Assembly (NCBI GenBank): GCA_023512835.1 | Contig: CM042086.1 | Location: 2,924,299 to 2,988,298 of the forward strand | DNA from: Taxillus chinensis | Lineage: Eukaryota; Streptophyta; Magnoliopsida; Santalales; Loranthaceae | DNA length: 64,000 bases | Reading direction: 5' to 3' | Shown: positions 60,727 through 64,000 of the stretch, piece by piece | How the letters are laid out: every line of letters begins with the position of its first letter | How positions within the stretch are numbered: position 1 is the stretch's first letter | Translations under genes and position numbers: made by a program | The notes under the pieces: model-generated | What the model saw: the letters and a program-made list of their open reading frames with translations, nothing else | Database searches by the model: none | Told to the model about the DNA's origin: nothing

Positions 60727-61979
60727 ATTCCTATTCAGTGCCGATGAAGAAGATGGAGAAGAAGAGGAAGACGACAACATTAAATGTAGAAGAGAGCCCA
60801 CATAATGCGAAGATGGGTCTCTAGTAACTCGTCAAATTTAAAGAATGCGATAGATTTATTGTAGCTCATAACTATACATTAGACTTTAACTAATCAAATA
60901 CAATTATTTTTACATTCATCAATTTATGCATTTAGTATTGGCTTTTGATGATGCTAATGCTTTAAGAGTTAAAGCATTAACATTAGATTCATCAAAACCA
61001 ATTTAAATGCAAAAAACTATTGAATTATAATAAATAAGAGCACATTGGTCTCCTCAAATACAAAAATGAATAACTTCAACCTACAGTAATCCGTGTATAT
61101 TTGTTAAATTTAAAGAACATCAGTAGCATCGTCAAAGCAATGCTACATCTCTCGTGATGTTGTGTCCTTTGAGTTTTATGTTCCCCAAAACACCATCTCC
61201 TTTGCCTCCGCCCCGATCTTCACCACTTCATCCCCTCTCCCTACATGAGCACCAATCGAGACCTAGACAACGGAAGTGTCGTCGTTGTTTGTATTTCGTG
61301 TTAGGTGTTACCCATGAAAGGGGGGGGGGGGGACCATTCCAAGAGTAATAGTGGGGGATATGCCAAAGCTGTAGTATATGGGCACCTTGAAGCCATTCTC
61401 CCATAGGAGACTATTGCCAGTGGCGAGAGAAGCGAAATTAAAATGTATGAGAGTAAGTTCCATTTGTGGCACCTGTAATAATTGATAGAGGTGAAGCTTG
61501 TGCATCTCAAGGATATCAATAAGGGACAGACTGAACTAAATCTATTGTGGGGTGTGAGAGCAGGAACATCAAGTTGACATAATTAAATTTAATTCTATTA
61601 AAATAATAATATTATATTATTTAAATTAATAATATTAGATTAAATTATATTATATTGTTTAATAATTAAATAATTAAATAAAATTTATTTTTAAAAATGT
61701 TCTAATTAGATTTACGTAAAAAAAATAATTATTAAATTATCATAAAATTTTAATAATTAAATTTTAAAATAAATATCAACAAAATAAAATCCAACGGATC
61801 ATTTCCCATCGCCATCGCCGCAGCAAACTCGCGTCTGTCCTTGCAACTAAACCTTAAACCATGGACAACTTTTAAAAAAACATAGACTCACATTCTATTG
61901 TGCCGGGTGTCCCCAAAAAAAGAAAATGAAACGTTAGGGAGGGCCCATGACCCAACTGAAAAGGCCCAAAAGGCCGAAA
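60727..61979. other. intergenic DNA with a small foldback
   Basis: No gene supported. It includes a foldback at 60928-61010 and a G run at 61320-61333. From about 61800 the GC content rises toward the leader of the FRS6-like gene. Confidence 0.4.
60928..61010. repeat. 83-bp foldback (inverted repeat)
   Basis: The left arm GCATTTAGTATTGGCTTTTG… and the reverse complement of the right arm GCATTTAAATTGGTTTTGAT… pair over about 38 bp around the centre TTTAAGAGTTAAA. It is probably the core of a small MITE or a chance stem. Confidence 0.6.
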
Positions 61980-63270
61980 CCCGAAATACTGTGCCGTGGG
62001 TTCACCATTTCTGCGACCAAGAACCACCTCGACAATGACGCCGCCGTAGAGCTGACCCCGCCGGAGATCGCCCTCCTCCGTCATCTCCTCCGGCGAATCC
62101 ACCTCCTTCGCTGATTAAATCTCTCCAGCGTAAGGATTCTCGAAAATCCAAAGCAATTCACTGTAGTTTCCATTGTATTTGGTCCTCTGTTGGTTTTGAC
62201 CTCCAAGCCCTAGAAGGCGGCAACTGATGTGCTTCATCACAACATAATTTGAATTGTTTTCCAAGCCTCTTGTTTGATTCCCTGGAAAGAAGGGGGAAAT
62301 CAATAACGACTTTTGTTGTGATTTGGTTATTTAATTTTTTGAACACTCAACACTGAACCTTGTGAATTCTGGGATTTCCATGCTGAGGTTTTGGATTCCA
62401 TTTTAATTGAAATATGTTTTTGTTTTTATTTAGTTTTTAAGGAATTTCTTCGGTGAGCAGGAGGTATGTATAAATGTAATCTGAATGTTGCATTAAATTT
62501 ATACGACTAGTTGTTTCACTTGTTTTTGAGTACCTGTTTTTTTCTTTGAGTAAGTATGAAGCAATCTATATTTTTTTAAAATTGCATCATATGATTCATT
62601 TCCAGTATAAGATTGCCTATTTCCTGACTTCAGACATGTTTGCATAACATGTAAGCTTGTTATTACATCAAACATCATACACAGTGTTGGAGTCTCGTTT
62701 CTTTCCTGATACTTTTAAAAATTGAAGTGAAGAAAGAATTCCCCTAAGAAACAAGAGGACATGAAATGTTTATGAATCACTCAATTGAAACGAAGCATAA
62801 AGGTATAAACTCTAGGCTGATGTGATATTTGATGTTGTACAATGTTTTTTGCGAAAGCACCTACATAGTGATGTAACTTTAACACCCATAATATTGTAAT
62901 GATGTCTAAAATGTATGAAAGTAGACTAATCCAAAGCATGTTAGCTTCTAGGAAACTTGAAACTTGAAAGTAATTTGGCATTAGAAATCTGTAAGGTTTG
63001 GTTAACTTGGTCACCATGCTGTTCACTTCTTAGCAGACCCTTAACTGGAAAGGCTATCATACCACAAGGGAAACTAAGTCTGAACATGAATGCCAATGAT
63101 CTAAGCGTTCTGTACTGGCTGTGTTTATTAACTTTTTTGAGATTTATTATTATTTGATATTTTGCATTCTGCTTTTGTCAGACAATTTTTTTAGCAATTT
63201 TGTTTTTCCCAATATTTTTAACAATTTATTTTGCAATACTTTCTTGTTGGTTGTGTGTTTTACTTGTCAG
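61980..63270 (+). other. probable 5' UTR exon and 5' UTR intron of the FRS6-like gene
   Basis: A GC-richer leader ends at CTCCAGC|GTAAGG (donor at 62130) and the matching acceptor CTTGTCAG lies immediately before the coding ATG at 63271, implying an intron of about 1.14 kb in the leader. A five-codon upstream ORF (ATGACGCCGCCGTAG, 62035-62049) lies in this leader. Further small leader exons cannot be excluded. Confidence 0.45.
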
Positions 63271-64000
63271 ATGGATGAAGCTTCTCTAGTCAGTGAACAG
63301 GTGCCCAGTGGTGAACTAAGCGAAACATTGAAAGAAATAGATGATGACAGAACAGAATTAAATGGTCTAAATGGCATATCTCCAGAGAGGAAGGAATTTG
63401 TTGCACCTACCATTGGCATGGAGTTTGAATCATATGATGATGCTTACAACTATTATAATTGCTATGCCAAGGAAGCTGGCTTCCGTGTTAGAGTAAAGAA
63501 TTCGTGGTTCAAGCGTAATAGTCGGGAAAAGTATGGTGCGGTACTGTGTTGCAGTAGCCAGGGTTTCAAAAGGATTAAGGATGTAAATCGTTTAAGAAGG
63601 GAAACACGAACTGGTTGTCCTGCAATGATAAGGATGAGATTAGTGGACTCCCAGAGGTGGAGAATACTTGAAGTTGCACATGAACACAATCACTTATTGG
63701 GTGCGAAAATCTACAAGTCAGTTCAGAAAATGAACCCTGGAATGAAAAGGAAGTCACAGTTGAATTGTGATGCAGAAGTGAGGACAATCAAGTTGTACCG
63801 AGCTCTCGTGATAGATGCCGAGGGTAACTCAAATTCTATAGCAAGAGAAGTCCGAGAATTTTCTGTTCGTCCTAATCACTTGAAACTTAAAAAAGGTGAC
63901 GCTCCAGCTGTCTACAATTATCTCTGCCGAATGCAACTAACAAATCCAAATTTCTTTTATTTGATGGATTTCAATGATGAAGGGTGTCTTAAGAATGTCT
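63271..64000 (+). CDS. FRS6: FAR1-RELATED SEQUENCE 6-like protein (N-terminal part)
   Basis: A transposase-derived plant transcription factor of the FAR1/FHY3 family. 243 codons are in the window, open to the edge. Residues 1-45 are an acidic leader (MDEASLVSEQVPSGELSETL). The FAR1 DNA-binding domain begins PTIGMEFESYDDAYNYYNCY and has FRVRVKNSWFKRNSREKYGA, CCSSQGFKR, the zinc-finger cysteine in RTGCPAMIRMRL and the HEHNHLLG histidines, all intact. The start of the MULE-derived domain follows at DAPAVYNYLCRMQLTNPNFF. The block VLCCSSQGFKR and the linker are characteristic of FRS6/FRS8 as I remember them. The ATG is the first base after a CAG acceptor. The rest (MULE and SWIM domains) lies beyond the window. 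Confidence 0.88.
   Translation, partial: MDEASLVSEQVPSGELSETLKEIDDDRTELNGLNGISPERKEFVAPTIGMEFESYDDAYNYYNCYAKEAGFRVRVKNSWFKRNSREKYGAVLCCSSQGFKRIKDVNRLRRETRTGCPAMIRMRLVDSQRWRILEVAHEHNHLLGAKIYKSVQKMNPGMKRKSQLNCDAEVRTIKLYRALVIDAEGNSNSIAREVREFSVRPNHLKLKKGDAPAVYNYLCRMQLTNPNFFYLMDFNDEGCLKNV

Noticed and set aside
1..64000. CRISPR arrays, bacterial operons, ribosome binding sites, rRNA
   Set aside because: The window is plant nuclear DNA; none of these was seen, and the spaced repeats present are microsatellites, MITE arms or tandem duplications.

Overview
The window is nuclear DNA from a flowering plant, most likely a eudicot. It is AT-rich and intron-containing, full of microsatellites and mobile elements, and its genes are plant families: a vacuolar H+-pyrophosphatase, a V-ATPase G subunit, a VQ-motif protein, a chloroplast-type alpha/beta hydrolase and a FAR1-related factor. 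I did not try to name the species.

Layout. 0-11 kb is old repeat territory: pieces of an L1-type LINE on the minus strand (ORF1 with a DUF4283-like domain plus the start of the endonuclease at about 8.34-10.98 kb; the ORF2 tail at about 2.6-3.33 kb), a pair of LTR-like direct repeats, and a 1.1-kb tandem duplication (5685-7795). 11.67-15.58 kb is an eight-exon type I H+-pyrophosphatase gene on the minus strand, with its exon/intron structure readable but about 15 small frame-breaking indels. 16-26.7 kb is gene-poor, with microsatellites, MITEs and a tRNA-type SINE. 26.70-32.64 kb is a complete Mutator-like element with 71-bp inverted ends, a perfect 9-bp target duplication and a FAR1-type transposase. 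35.19-35.91 kb is an intact three-exon V-ATPase subunit G. 36.63-39.24 kb is a truncated Copia element. 43.38-43.91 kb is an intronless VQ gene. 47.29-53.96 kb is an intact 11-exon alpha/beta hydrolase whose introns carry a decayed LTR element and a Tourist-like MITE. 56.15-56.78 kb is a three-unit AT-rich tandem repeat. 57.52-60.72 kb is a decayed hAT transposon. The window ends inside the first coding exon of an FRS6-like gene (63271 onward).

How the genes relate. Both vacuolar proton pumps are represented (the pyrophosphatase and a V-ATPase stalk subunit), but they are 20 kb apart with transposons between them, so I treat this as coincidence. The most informative contrast is a FAR1-type transposase still inside its transposon (26.7-32.6 kb) and, 31 kb away, an FRS6-like gene of the host lineage descended from such transposases. 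The hydrolase, the VQ gene and VHA-G read through without a break, so the dense indels in the pyrophosphatase are a local property: either a recent pseudogene or locally poor consensus sequence.

Limits. Everything was read by eye; family names rest on remembered motifs, not on database searches. Transposon boundaries are given only where inverted ends and target duplications could be seen.
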